A stretch of DNA of 64,000 bases from Phycisphaerales bacterium (lineage in GTDB: Bacteria; Planctomycetota; Phycisphaerae; UBA1845): positions 3,655,665 to 3,719,664 of the forward strand of contig CP070691.1 of the NCBI GenBank assembly GCA_020353195.1, given 5' to 3'. Made by a program: the position numbers and the translations under genes. Under the pieces are notes generated by a model. The model was not told the origin of the DNA. It did no database searches and saw nothing but the letters and a program-made list of their open reading frames with translations. Numbering within the stretch: position 1 is the first letter of the stretch; each line of letters opens with the position of its first letter. This document shows positions 26,189 to 35,361 of this stretch, in pieces.

Positions 26189-26371
26189 AAACCGAACCGC
26201 GACCGTAAGGGAGCGGCCAGCATTCAGAGCGGTCCGCCACAGGCGGATCAGGGAGCGGCCTTCAAAGCTGACCGTAAGCTAGCGCATGAGAGCAGAATTC
26301 TCCACCCAAGGTGGATCAGGGAACGGTCTGCAGCGTCAACGAGGTCCCGCTTCCTTACGAGCGCGGCTCGG
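26189..26371. repeat. Dispersed GC-rich repeats related to those at 1.3 and 7.5 kb
   Basis: CCGAACCGCGACCGTAAGGG at 26192-26211 and, inverted, CCGCTTCCTTACGAGCGCGG at 26347-26366 belong to the two repeat types seen at 7498-7636. Confidence 0.55.
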
Positions 26372-26400
26372 CCTGTGCAGCGCGCAACGCGCATCTGATC

Positions 26401-26419
26401 GGAACCGGTCGCCGGTTCC
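26401..26419 (-). terminator. Hairpin after the first kinase
   Basis: GGAACCGG and CCGGTTCC form a perfect eight-base stem around three bases, 11 bases past the kinase stop codon. There is no T-run, so it may stabilise the transcript end rather than terminate by itself. Confidence 0.4.
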
Positions 26420-26429
26420 CCCCGACGCC

Positions 26430-29003
26430 TTACGCCATGCTCAGAAAAGCCACCGCACCGAGCGCTGCGAGGATGGTCAGCACGGCCAGCCAGATCGCGA
26501 TATCCCAGCGCCCGCGCCGGCCGGCAACTACGAGGCCAATCACGACCACGGGCGCCGCGAGTACCGCGACCACGGGCACTGCCCTGACGCCAGGGGGGTG
26601 GTGTGCCGCGACCGGGCCGGGTCGGCTACGCACGGTCGCCCGGAGTTTACCGGATCCCGTCGTCGAATCATCGATCACGTTCTTCTCGAGCACCCATGTC
26701 TCCTCGGCGCGCTGGACTTCGATGCGGTCCACGTATGTTGCGTGGCGCGCGAACAGCAAAGCCAGCAGGACCAGCACGATGGGAACCAGAAGCCACAACA
26801 ACCTGGCCCGCCGCCACGTCGAGCCGACGAACAGCGACACCATCAGCAGTGCGCCCGACATCACCATCGCGGCGATGACCCCCCACTTCTCCTCCGGCGT
26901 GCTCGCCCCGTAGATGCTCAGGAATGTGAGCGACGCCCCGATGCCGATCAGCGCACAGGCGATCAGAAACGGTCTGGCCGTCTCGCGCCAGAACCCTCGG
27001 CGCCGCCGCTGCGTCGTCTTCGACAGAACCGGAATCAGGAGCGAGACACTCGCGATGGAAGCCACGATGGCCGCGGTCTGGTCGTCATCGATCCTTACAA
27101 CGCCCAGCACGGGCATCAGGAACGTCCCCACCGCCGCGCCGAACAGGCAGAATGCGACCACGCTCCAGAACGCCCGCGTCACGCCCCAGCGCAGCGGGGG
27201 AAGCGGCTCCGTCGACGCCGGCTTCGCGTGACGGCTGCCCGGTTCCACCGGAATACCGAACGGAACCGTCCCCGGTTCGGCTTGGGCGGGCGGCGCAGCG
27301 GTGTCGGCCTGCACCGGCGAGGCCAGCGGCGGCGAATCGGCGTGAGGGCGGCGCCGCCAGGTGTGCTTTACCGATGCATCCTGGCTGGCTGGCGGGCCAG
27401 GCGTCAAGGCGTACAGCGGTGGCCAGAACCACGACCCCGCCTGCACGGCCAGCGAGACCGCTGCCGCGACACCACCGGCTACCCACGCCATATCAGCGTC
27501 GGCCCAATCGGCGAACATGGCCACGATGAACGCAACCACGCCCGCCGTGAAGGCGTGGCCGACACCCAGTTCCCCAGATGCGCCCGACCGGATCCGTTGA
27601 CGCCAATCGATAAACAGCACCACCGCAGCCAGCCCCATGACAAGTGGCCCCGGTTCCATATGGGTGTCGTCCGCGATGGCTCCGCCGATCGCCATCGGCA
27701 CGGCGCAGCATAAGGCCAGGATCAGGCGCTGGACCCATTCCGGCTCGGCCTGGCCCCCGATCCAGCGGATCATCCGGTGCCCCAGCGCCAACCCCAATGA
27801 CAACCCGAAGGTCAGGAATCCGGGAGCCAACCCATCGTCGTCCCGGCCAAGGCAGCCGAAGAGGATGCCCACCCCGATCGAAATGGCCGCCATGACGACC
27901 CATGCAAGGATGAACCCTCTCGTCGTCGCCGGCGGGGCGGCGACTGGCATCGAAGGCCCTCCGCCCTGGGGCGCCGCTTTCTTGCCCGCCCTGCGGTCGA
28001 GGGCCTGCATCCTGCGGGCGATTTTGTGTTCGATGCGACGAGCCCGCCGTCCCAGGCGCGGCGGCAACTCGGCGCCCCAGGCTCCCGCGGCTTCAGGCGG
28101 CGGCGGAGGCGGCGGATTCGGCGACGGGACGGGAGAATCGGGCAAGTCACGCGCCACCCGGGCGGCCGCCTGCGACAGGCTTGTCGGGTTGAAGCCGGCC
28201 AGCGAGTTCCGCACGTCGTCGACGTCGAAGATGTCGTTCACCATCTCGTCGACGGTCTGGTATCGGTCGTTCGGGTCCTTGGCGAGCGCCTTGCGAATCA
28301 CCGCCGCGAACGGCGCGGGCAAATCGTCGAGCTCCGGCTGGGCCGTCAGATGCTTCATCAGCACCTCGCCCATGCTGCCCCCTTCGAACGGCACCTTGCC
28401 CAGCAGCATCTCGTACAGGATGACACCCAGCGCGTAGATGTCGATGCCCCGCGAATAGTCCCCGCTGCCGACTTCCGGGGCCATGTAGTGCACCGTGCCC
28501 ACGCTGGCCGTCTGAGCGCTGTGACGCGAGACCGAAATGAACTTGCTCAACCCGTAATCGCCGATCTTCACGTACCCGTCGTCATAGAAAACGTTGCCCG
28601 GCTTGAGATCGCGATGAACGATGCCCCGATCGTGCAGATAGCTCAGCCCCTTGGCCAGCTCCCTCAGGAAGAACGCTGCCTTCTGGGCGCCGAGCCCGCC
28701 GGGTTGGGCGACCAGAAGATCGCGGAGCGACGGCCCGCTGACATATTCCATCAGTATGAAATAGTCGTCGTCGGCGTTCTTCTTGACGTCGAAGATCGTG
28801 ACCAGGTGCGGGCTCTTGAGGTTGATGCAGTGGGAGACGCCTCGCAGCTCGACCTGCGGGTTCTCGCGGAGGTACTTCAGCGCCACCTCGCGGCCGCCGT
28901 CGCTGATCGCGTAGTAGACCTCGCCGAACCCGCCCCGGCCCACACCGCGGTGCACGGTGTAGCCCTCGAGCGGTCGATCACCATGTTTGAACGTGAATGC
29001 CAC
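26430..29003 (-). CDS. Membrane Ser/Thr protein kinase (Hanks type), multipass
   Basis: An 857-residue protein. Residues about 1-270 are a Hanks-type kinase with glycine loop GRGGFGEV, VALKYLREN lysine, catalytic loop HRDLKPGN and YMAPEVGSG. The metal motif is DYG instead of DFG (KIGDYGLSKF). After a proline-rich linker, about twelve hydrophobic helices follow (FILAWVVMAAISIGVGILF onward), with no known sensory domain. It should phosphorylate cytosolic targets and perhaps sense through its membrane part. GTG 29003 is supported by GAGGG ten bases upstream and by the parallel start in the paralogue. The first 906 bases are a near copy of the upstream kinase. The C-terminal parts are unrelated. 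Confidence 0.93.
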   Translation of the reverse strand: MAFTFKHGDRPLEGYTVHRGVGRGGFGEVYYAISDGGREVALKYLRENPQVELRGVSHCINLKSPHLVTIFDVKKNADDDYFILMEYVSGPSLRDLLVAQPGGLGAQKAAFFLRELAKGLSYLHDRGIVHRDLKPGNVFYDDGYVKIGDYGLSKFISVSRHSAQTASVGTVHYMAPEVGSGDYSRGIDIYALGVILYEMLLGKVPFEGGSMGEVLMKHLTAQPELDDLPAPFAAVIRKALAKDPNDRYQTVDEMVNDIFDVDDVRNSLAGFNPTSLSQAAARVARDLPDSPVPSPNPPPPPPPEAAGAWGAELPPRLGRRARRIEHKIARRMQALDRRAGKKAAPQGGGPSMPVAAPPATTRGFILAWVVMAAISIGVGILFGCLGRDDDGLAPGFLTFGLSLGLALGHRMIRWIGGQAEPEWVQRLILALCCAVPMAIGGAIADDTHMEPGPLVMGLAAVVLFIDWRQRIRSGASGELGVGHAFTAGVVAFIVAMFADWADADMAWVAGGVAAAVSLAVQAGSWFWPPLYALTPGPPASQDASVKHTWRRRPHADSPPLASPVQADTAAPPAQAEPGTVPFGIPVEPGSRHAKPASTEPLPPLRWGVTRAFWSVVAFCLFGAAVGTFLMPVLGVVRIDDDQTAAIVASIASVSLLIPVLSKTTQRRRRGFWRETARPFLIACALIGIGASLTFLSIYGASTPEEKWGVIAAMVMSGALLMVSLFVGSTWRRARLLWLLVPIVLVLLALLFARHATYVDRIEVQRAEETWVLEKNVIDDSTTGSGKLRATVRSRPGPVAAHHPPGVRAVPVVAVLAAPVVVIGLVVAGRRGRWDIAIWLAVLTILAALGAVAFLSMA
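28098..29003 (-). repeat. Tandem duplication of a kinase domain, unit 1
   Basis: About 906 bases here match 29599-30504 at a fixed offset of 1501 bases, at well over 90 percent identity by eye. The unit covers the kinase domain, the FNPTSLSQAAARVARDLPDSP linker and the proline tract. Confidence 0.85.
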
Positions 29004-29094
29004 GGTACTTGGCCCTCAGTCAGCAGAACCGGCTGTCAAGCCCTCTGACGGGTCGGCGGGGCGGTTTCATGCCGCTGTTCGCCGGCTCGATCAT

Positions 29095-30504
29095 CTACGC
29101 GCGTGGAACGGTGTAGACGACCATGGTTCCGGCCACGTGGTCGTGCAACCCCTGCTTCCTGTCGTCGAACCAGATGATCATGTATCCGATGAACATCGTC
29201 AGCACGTTAAGGAACTTCGCAAACGCGCGACCGAACGCGCGTCCCACGCCGCATGGCCGCCCGTCACTGCAGATGACCTTGATGTCACACGCCCTCTTGC
29301 CCAGCGTCTGGCCGTTCCACAAGCCGACCAGGAGTCCCTGGTACAGTATGATCAACCCCCCCGTTGCCTGCTCCCCGAACAGTGCCCCGATCAGGCCCAC
29401 GATCACGATGTCGATGAACGCCGAGACGACGCGAATCCAGAACCCGGCGTAGCGCAGGTTCCCCGCGGCCGCCTCCGGCGTCAGTTCGTCCGGGCGGGCA
29501 AACCCCGCAGCCGGATAGGGCGGCGGTCCCACGGGTCCGAGCCTGCCGACCCCGGCACCGGCCACGCCCGCGTCGGCCGCCAGGGCGAATGCCGGCACAG
29601 GCGGCGGTGGCGGCGGATACGGCGACGGGACGGGAGAATCCGGCAAGTCACGCGCCACCCGGGCGGCCGCCTGCGACAGGCTCGTCGGGTTGAAGCCGAC
29701 CAGCGAGTTCCGCACGTCATCGACGTCGAAGACGTCGTTCATCATCTCGTCGATGGTCTGGTATCGTGCATTCGGATCCTTGGCGAGCGCCTTGCGGATC
29801 ACCGCTCCGAACGGCGCGGGCAGGTGGTCCACCTCCGGCTGGGCCGTCAGGTGCTTCATCAGAACCTCGCCCGCGCTGCCCCCCTCGAACGGCACCTTGC
29901 CCAGCAGCATCTCGTACAGGATGACACCCAGCGCGTAGATGTCGATGCCCCGCGAGTAGTTCCCGCTGCCGACTTCCGGGGCCATGTAATGCACCGTGCC
30001 GACGCTGGCCGTCTGCACGCTGTGGCGCGACGCGGAGATGAACTTGCTCAGCCCGTAGTCGCCGATCTTCACGTACCCGTCGTCATAGAAGATGTTGCCC
30101 GGCTTGAGATCGCGATGAACGATGCCCCGATCGTGCAGGTAGCTCAGCCCCTTGGCCAGCTCCCGCAGGAAGAACGCCGCCTTCTGGACGCCGAGCCCGC
30201 CGGGTTCGGCGACCAGCAGGTCGCGGAGCGACGGCCCGCTGACGTATTCCATCACGATGAAGAAGTCGTCATCGGCGTTCTTCCTGACGTCGAAGATCGT
30301 GACCAGGTGCGGGCTCTTGAGGTTGATGCAGTGCGAGACGCCCCGCAGCTCGACCTCGGGGTTCTCGCGCAGGTACTTCAGCGCCACCTCGCGCCCCCCG
30401 TCGCTGATCGCGTAGTAGACCTCGCCGAACCCGCCCCGGCCCACGCCGCGGTGCACCGTGTAGTCCTCAAGCGGTCGATCGCCATGTTTGAACGTGAATG
30501 CCAC
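29095..30504 (-). CDS. Ser/Thr protein kinase with C-terminal RDD membrane domain
   Basis: A 469-residue protein with an N-terminal Hanks kinase (glycine loop GRGGFGEV, HRDLKPGN, DYG, YMAPEVGSG) nearly identical to the neighbour's. Its C-terminal third is an RDD domain: RYAGFWIRVVSAFIDIVIVGLIG, then NGQTLGKRACDIKVICSDG and FIGYMIIWFDDRKQGLHDHVAGT, with two to four membrane helices. RDD domains occur in small membrane proteins and some transport or signalling proteins, with roles often unclear. The GTG at 30504 gives the same N-terminus (VAFTFKHGDRPLE) as the paralogue. It is 107 bases downstream of the FHA gene, and the kinase to its 3' side begins 91 bases on, so one operon is likely. Confidence 0.93.
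   Translation of the reverse strand: MAFTFKHGDRPLEDYTVHRGVGRGGFGEVYYAISDGGREVALKYLRENPEVELRGVSHCINLKSPHLVTIFDVRKNADDDFFIVMEYVSGPSLRDLLVAEPGGLGVQKAAFFLRELAKGLSYLHDRGIVHRDLKPGNIFYDDGYVKIGDYGLSKFISASRHSVQTASVGTVHYMAPEVGSGNYSRGIDIYALGVILYEMLLGKVPFEGGSAGEVLMKHLTAQPEVDHLPAPFGAVIRKALAKDPNARYQTIDEMMNDVFDVDDVRNSLVGFNPTSLSQAAARVARDLPDSPVPSPYPPPPPPVPAFALAADAGVAGAGVGRLGPVGPPPYPAAGFARPDELTPEAAAGNLRYAGFWIRVVSAFIDIVIVGLIGALFGEQATGGLIILYQGLLVGLWNGQTLGKRACDIKVICSDGRPCGVGRAFGRAFAKFLNVLTMFIGYMIIWFDDRKQGLHDHVAGTMVVYTVPRA
29599..30504 (-). repeat. Tandem duplication of a kinase domain, unit 2
   Basis: This is the partner of 28098-29003. The similarity ends at the proline-rich linker, where one gene continues into a multipass region and the other into an RDD domain. 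Confidence 0.85.
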
Positions 30505-30610
30505 CGCACGCAATCCTCAGCCCACAGTCCTGATTTCCCTGGCGATTCAGCGGTCGTGCCTGCGCGGCGGAGTCTGTCCTTGACGGTTCACCGGCCGGGG
30601 CCCCGAACCG

Positions 30611-32203
30611 TCAGGCATGCCGCTGCGCCTCTTTGATCACGAAGCTGACGCCGTCTACCTCAATCGTCTCACCGAGGGGCACGGGATGGGCCTCGCTCGG
30701 CGACCCGCCGCAGGCGTCCGCCCGCACCCACAGTCGCCCCGCCCGTTCGTAGAGAACCAGCGGGCGGCTGGCGGTGCTGCACTGCGCGTGAGCCGCCGGT
30801 CCCAACCCGATCATCGCATGCCCGCACCACAGAATCACCCGCCGCACGTCGTTGGGCATTTTCGTCCCGTCGCTCATGTCCAACGTCGCGCTGGCGCTCT
30901 TGCGGCTGGGCAGGCGAAACGTGAACTTCGCCTTGCGCCCCAGCACCACACGGTCCCCGTCCTGCAGCAGGGCCTGGGTCACCGGTTGGCCGTTGACCTG
31001 CACGTCACGCGGGCTGAACAGGAAGTAGTCCTCTCCCGTCCGCGCCACGTCGGCATGCCGTTCCGCCAGATCCGAGAAGATCGGAACGTCGGCCGGATGG
31101 TCCGACGCCGCCCGTCCGATCGAGACCCGCTCGCCCCGGTGCAGGAGATAACTCCCGCCGCCGTCGACGATCAGCAGCAGACGCTCCGGCAACGGGATCG
31201 GGCTCAACTCGTGCTTCGGCAGCGCCACCGTTTCCTGCACGCGGGCCTTGCCGCCACGTTGCGCTTCGAGCCCTCTGGGTTGCGACGGGCCCCGAGCCTC
31301 GTCCATCCGTTCGCCCAGCGGCCCCGACCGCAGTGCCATCAACGCGTCATCGACGGCCTTGATGTCATCGGCCGCCCGCTGGATCCAGTCAATCTCAGGG
31401 TGCAGGTTGAGCAGACGCAGCACCGCCTGTCGCGCGTCGTCGATCCGCCAGTCCCGCAGAGCGTCGCCGGCGCTGCGGACCCGGTCCAGGGCATCTTCGA
31501 GCTCCCGGCGCAACGGCGTCTGCCGGCCCAAGTCCGCCAGCGCGTCGATCTCCTGTGCCGCCTGCCGCGGTCGTCCGCTTTCCAGCGCCGCCTTCGCGCG
31601 GTCGAGTAACAGCGTGCAGATTTTCATCTCCAGTCCGGCCGATGCCGCAGAATGCGGGTGCAGGGCTTTCGCCTGGCGAAACCGCTCCGCCGCATACGCC
31701 ACTTGGCCTCGCCCCAGCATGCCCTCGACCTCGGCGAACATCTGCTCCGCCCGTTGCCGGCGTTCGTGCGCGTGCCGCTGCAGGTGTCGCGCCTCCGGAT
31801 CGTTCGACGCCGCCTGCTCGAGCATCCGCCGACCCGCTTCCAGCGAACCCCTCTCGATCCGGTCTCGGGCGGCCTCGAGCCGCCCCTGTCGCGACAGCTC
31901 CTGCCGGCGCACCTCGTCGGCGACCACCCGGATCTGCGACCGCAATTCGGCTACCTTCTCGTCCGCCGCCCCCGACCGACCGGCTTTGTCCACGTCCAGC
32001 AGCGCCTCGGTGAACCGTTCCGCCGCAAAATGCTCGCGCGCCCGCTGGATGAGCCGTTCACCCACGGCGGCCAGCAGGGCCTGACCTCGCCGATGTTCGC
32101 GAATGTCCGGCGCCGTGCCCAGGCGGAATGCCTCGTCCAGCCGCCCGTCGCGAAGCGCCGCCTCGGCGGCTTTGATTCGAGCGTGTAGCAAACGGTTGAA
32201 CAT
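30611..32203 (-). CDS. FHA-domain protein with long helical N-terminus
   Basis: A 530-residue, probably cytosolic protein. The first 300 residues are almost wholly helical and Arg/Ala/Glu-rich, with repeated ALRDGRLDEA- and AERFxxA-like units that suggest degenerate TPR or coiled-coil repeats. Residues about 345-425 form an FHA domain (VSIGRAASD, ERHADV, VNGQ). The last 80 residues look like a second beta-rich module. FHA domains bind phosphothreonine. With two kinases immediately downstream, this is a likely substrate or scaffold (inference). ATG 32203 has AGGAG six bases upstream. I cannot assign a pathway. Confidence 0.88.
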   Translation of the reverse strand: MFNRLLHARIKAAEAALRDGRLDEAFRLGTAPDIREHRRGQALLAAVGERLIQRAREHFAAERFTEALLDVDKAGRSGAADEKVAELRSQIRVVADEVRRQELSRQGRLEAARDRIERGSLEAGRRMLEQAASNDPEARHLQRHAHERRQRAEQMFAEVEGMLGRGQVAYAAERFRQAKALHPHSAASAGLEMKICTLLLDRAKAALESGRPRQAAQEIDALADLGRQTPLRRELEDALDRVRSAGDALRDWRIDDARQAVLRLLNLHPEIDWIQRAADDIKAVDDALMALRSGPLGERMDEARGPSQPRGLEAQRGGKARVQETVALPKHELSPIPLPERLLLIVDGGGSYLLHRGERVSIGRAASDHPADVPIFSDLAERHADVARTGEDYFLFSPRDVQVNGQPVTQALLQDGDRVVLGRKAKFTFRLPSRKSASATLDMSDGTKMPNDVRRVILWCGHAMIGLGPAAHAQCSTASRPLVLYERAGRLWVRADACGGSPSEAHPVPLGETIEVDGVSFVIKEAQRHA

Positions 32204-32433
32204 GGTTTGCTCCTGCGTCGTCAGCCCGGTACGCGGGCGCATGCTACGTGACGCCCGGGCTCGTCTCCAACCCGGTTGCCCACTGGTGAATTCGAGCCGG
32301 AGCCTCGATTATTTCGCCCGCACGCCGGCCGCGACTGCCCCGTGCCGTACCGCGGTTCGTTATCCGCCCCCGAGGTGAGCGCCGACCCGGGCCGACGGGC
32401 TGTAATCGGCTATCCAGTAAAAGGTTATGCGGC

Positions 32434-35361
32434 CTATCGGGCCTGCATCGCGTCCACGATGTTGTTGCGGGCCGCGTGACGGGCCGGTCCGATGCCGGCC
32501 AGAATACACACCCCCACCGTCAAGGCGACCCCCGACCCCACGTGACCCCAGGGAATCACTAGCGGAAACTCCATCCCCACGATCCGCTCGGTAATCAGCG
32601 CCGCGCTGCGGGACGTGTGAACACCGAGCAGGATCCCGGCGATGCAGCCCAGAATCCCCAGCGTGATCGTCTCGGCGAACACCAGCCGCACAATCTGTGA
32701 CTTCGTCGCCCCCACCGCCCGAAGCACGGCGATCTGCCGGGTCCGACTGGTGACACTCACCATCATCAGGTTCGCTACGCCCAGCGCCGCCACCGCCAGC
32801 GCCACCGCCGGCATGGCCGACATCAACAGCGTCACCTCGCGAATGTCGTGGTCGATCTGCTGCTTGAGCCGGCGAAGCGAACCGACCCATGCGTCGGATC
32901 GGCCCATGGCGAACGCGACCTTCCGCAGCACGAGTTGCTCGCGGAAGATCTCCCAGCGATTCGCCGGGCTGAGGTTCTTCCAGTCCTTGCTGAGCGCTTC
33001 CAGCACCATGAAGTAACGCCGCAGTGTCTGCGCAGTCAGTCTGTCGATGGGCGCGGATCGGTCCGCCCGCCGGGCCTCGAGTTGTGGAATCACCTTCGCG
33101 AGAATCGTCCGCTCGTTCGGCAGGCAGTCCTGCCAGTTGATGATCGCCTCGTACAACGACCGGGAGTCCAGCGCGGGGGGCTCGTCGGCGTCGAATGCGG
33201 CGGGGCGCGGGGCGAGCGGCAGTTCCACGTTCAGCATGTACATCCCGATGCGGTCGACGCCGAAAAGCTTCTCTACGTCGTCGACCGTGCCCAGGACGGA
33301 TGCCGCAGCCGCCCGCATCATGTAGCTGTCGGCATTGAAATACGTGACCGCGATATCCAGCGCCGGGGATTGCACGACCCCGGCGACTTCAAACGTCGCG
33401 AGTCTCCGCCCGACGGCAACGTGGACCTTGTCGCCGACCGTCAGTTTCAGCGAATGCGCCGCCTCGGGAGGGAGAATGATGTGTCCGCCGCGTCTGAGCT
33501 TCGCCCTCGCATCATCGAAATCCCCTTCGACGAAGCTGAGCTTGGTCATCGCCAGGAATCGGTCCAGCTCGCCGGCCACGAACATGACGTCACGCCAGCC
33601 CTGGGGGTCGTTGACGGACTCGACCGCCGGTGATTCCGGATCAGCCTTCGCGAGTCTGCAGGGAAAATCGGTGACCACCGTACAGTCCCCGACGCCGTCC
33701 AGACTCTCGACCTTCGCCCGCGTGCCGGAGGACACCCGGTTCCAGCTCCACACGAACGTCTCCGGCAGCTTCTTGGGGAAGTCCCACGCGGCGATCACGC
33801 CTTCGCCGCGGGCCGCGATGTACACGATGAGCGACAACCCCACCATCAGCATCCAGCATACGCCGGCGCTGCGCCACGGGGCCCGGCTCACCTGGTCCCG
33901 CGCCAACCGGTGGCGCAATCGCAGCACCGGCGCCACCAGCGAAACGACCGCGCCGCCGGCCAACACCGCGAACACCGGCGCGGTCAGTACATACCCGCCG
34001 TAGATCGACGCCACGCTCGCAAACGCCACGACCGGGCGAAACCAGGACTCCGCCGGTGTCTGCGCGACCATCCGGTTGTGCAGCAGGATCAACACGACAC
34101 CGGCCGCACCGGCCGCCACCGTCCACCGCAGGCGTGTGGGCCGGGCTTCGGGGTTCGCCGCCGCCAGCGGCGAGACCCGCCCGACCTGAAACACCAGCAA
34201 CACCGCACTGAGCACCGTCGTGATCCCACCGCCCGCCACCGCCAACCCCATCCCCCATCGGCTGATGGCCACTCCCTGTACGTATTCCGGAACGAATGCC
34301 GCCCCGATGCGGGTCATCCCCACGCCGATGGGCAACCCCAACGCGATCCCCATGACTCCCAGCGGGAGCACCTCGAGCATGACCAGCGCGCACAACTGCG
34401 AGCGCGTCACGCCCACGCACCGCATCAGCCCGAGCTGGCCGATTCGCTCGACGATCCCCATGCCCATCGTCGTCACGATGATGAAGAACGCCGTGAGCAT
34501 TGCCACAAACGCCACGAGGACGAGCACCATCTGCGTGACCCGCTCGGCCTCCTGCAGTTGTTCCAGACGGGCGGCTGCTGAGGTCACCTGCACGTTTGCA
34601 CCCAGCGCGGCCAGTCGATCGCCCACCTGCCTGGCGGTCTCCTTCACACGCTCGACGCTGTGGTCGTGCAGGATCGCGTCGATGACCGTCAGCTGTCCCG
34701 GCTCGTCCTTCATCCTCTGCAGGTCCGCCAGCGGCAGGATGACATTGGGCCGCTGGAACTTGGCGACCCGCCGGGCGCTGAACAGACCCACCACCTCGAG
34801 CGGCTCCTTGCTCCCCCCCTGAGTCTGTGCCATACAGATGGAATCACCGATGGCCAGATCGTATCGCCGCGCGGTTGCCGCCTCGATCATCGCCACGCCG
34901 TGCTCACCGCTCTTGATGCGTCGCCCGACGAGCCCCTCGAAATCGCGGAACAGATACTCGGTGGCCGGGTCAATCCCGATCGCGTCGACCTCTTCGTCTG
35001 ACGTGGGCCCGACTGCACGGCGCCCCGGGTCCACCTGCCCGCCCGGTTCGTCGCAGCGCGCCAGGAACATCCGCCGCTTGAGCCGGACGCTGACCTGGGC
35101 CACGTTGTCAACGGCGGCTACCTGATCTGCCAGCGATTGCTTGAGCCGTCCCCAGTGGCCAAGGGGCGGTTCGATGCTCAGGTGGCTCTTGCCCAGCCAA
35201 CGGCTGACGATCTGGTCACCGATGCTGCGGCGGACCGATTCGTAGAAGCAGGTGATGGATACGACCGTGCCCACCCCCAGCGCGATGGCGACCGTCGCCG
35301 ACACCGTCCGCCCGGGTTTAACCCGCCAGCTCCGAGTAGCGAGCCGTAACCAGCGACGCAT
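32434..35361 (-). CDS. Large ABC permease of the FtsX/MacB family
   Basis: A 975-residue membrane protein with an N-terminal helix (GRTVSATVAIALGVGTVVSITCF) and a large extracytoplasmic domain of about 200 residues. An FtsX-type helical block follows (about residues 270-500), then a second soluble region of about 300 residues and a second FtsX block near the C-terminus (VALAVAALGVANLMMVSV, RQIAVLRAVGATKSQIV). The architecture is that of double-FtsX permeases of the LolCDE/MacB superfamily, which move lipoproteins, peptides or lipids. The ATG at 35361 overlaps the ATPase end by 44 bases and has GGAG six bases upstream. The cargo is unknown. A 190-base gap separates it from the FHA gene downstream. 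Confidence 0.92.
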   Translation of the reverse strand: MRRWLRLATRSWRVKPGRTVSATVAIALGVGTVVSITCFYESVRRSIGDQIVSRWLGKSHLSIEPPLGHWGRLKQSLADQVAAVDNVAQVSVRLKRRMFLARCDEPGGQVDPGRRAVGPTSDEEVDAIGIDPATEYLFRDFEGLVGRRIKSGEHGVAMIEAATARRYDLAIGDSICMAQTQGGSKEPLEVVGLFSARRVAKFQRPNVILPLADLQRMKDEPGQLTVIDAILHDHSVERVKETARQVGDRLAALGANVQVTSAAARLEQLQEAERVTQMVLVLVAFVAMLTAFFIIVTTMGMGIVERIGQLGLMRCVGVTRSQLCALVMLEVLPLGVMGIALGLPIGVGMTRIGAAFVPEYVQGVAISRWGMGLAVAGGGITTVLSAVLLVFQVGRVSPLAAANPEARPTRLRWTVAAGAAGVVLILLHNRMVAQTPAESWFRPVVAFASVASIYGGYVLTAPVFAVLAGGAVVSLVAPVLRLRHRLARDQVSRAPWRSAGVCWMLMVGLSLIVYIAARGEGVIAAWDFPKKLPETFVWSWNRVSSGTRAKVESLDGVGDCTVVTDFPCRLAKADPESPAVESVNDPQGWRDVMFVAGELDRFLAMTKLSFVEGDFDDARAKLRRGGHIILPPEAAHSLKLTVGDKVHVAVGRRLATFEVAGVVQSPALDIAVTYFNADSYMMRAAAASVLGTVDDVEKLFGVDRIGMYMLNVELPLAPRPAAFDADEPPALDSRSLYEAIINWQDCLPNERTILAKVIPQLEARRADRSAPIDRLTAQTLRRYFMVLEALSKDWKNLSPANRWEIFREQLVLRKVAFAMGRSDAWVGSLRRLKQQIDHDIREVTLLMSAMPAVALAVAALGVANLMMVSVTSRTRQIAVLRAVGATKSQIVRLVFAETITLGILGCIAGILLGVHTSRSAALITERIVGMEFPLVIPWGHVGSGVALTVGVCILAGIGPARHAARNNIVDAMQAR

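Larger units (their letters stand above)
25328..26429. other. Long gene-free region with repeats and a possible small RNA
   Basis: These 1.1 kb between the binding-protein gene and the first kinase contain no convincing protein gene. The interval includes a copy of the 9735 repeat (inverted), a promoter and hairpin-terminator unit at 25885-26159, and repeats at 26189-26371. The frames here read as low-complexity peptides without family features. Confidence 0.55.

Noticed and set aside
28987..30636. A long frame antisense to the RDD kinase
   Set aside because: Repeated on the opposite strand of both kinase copies, hence a by-product of the duplication.
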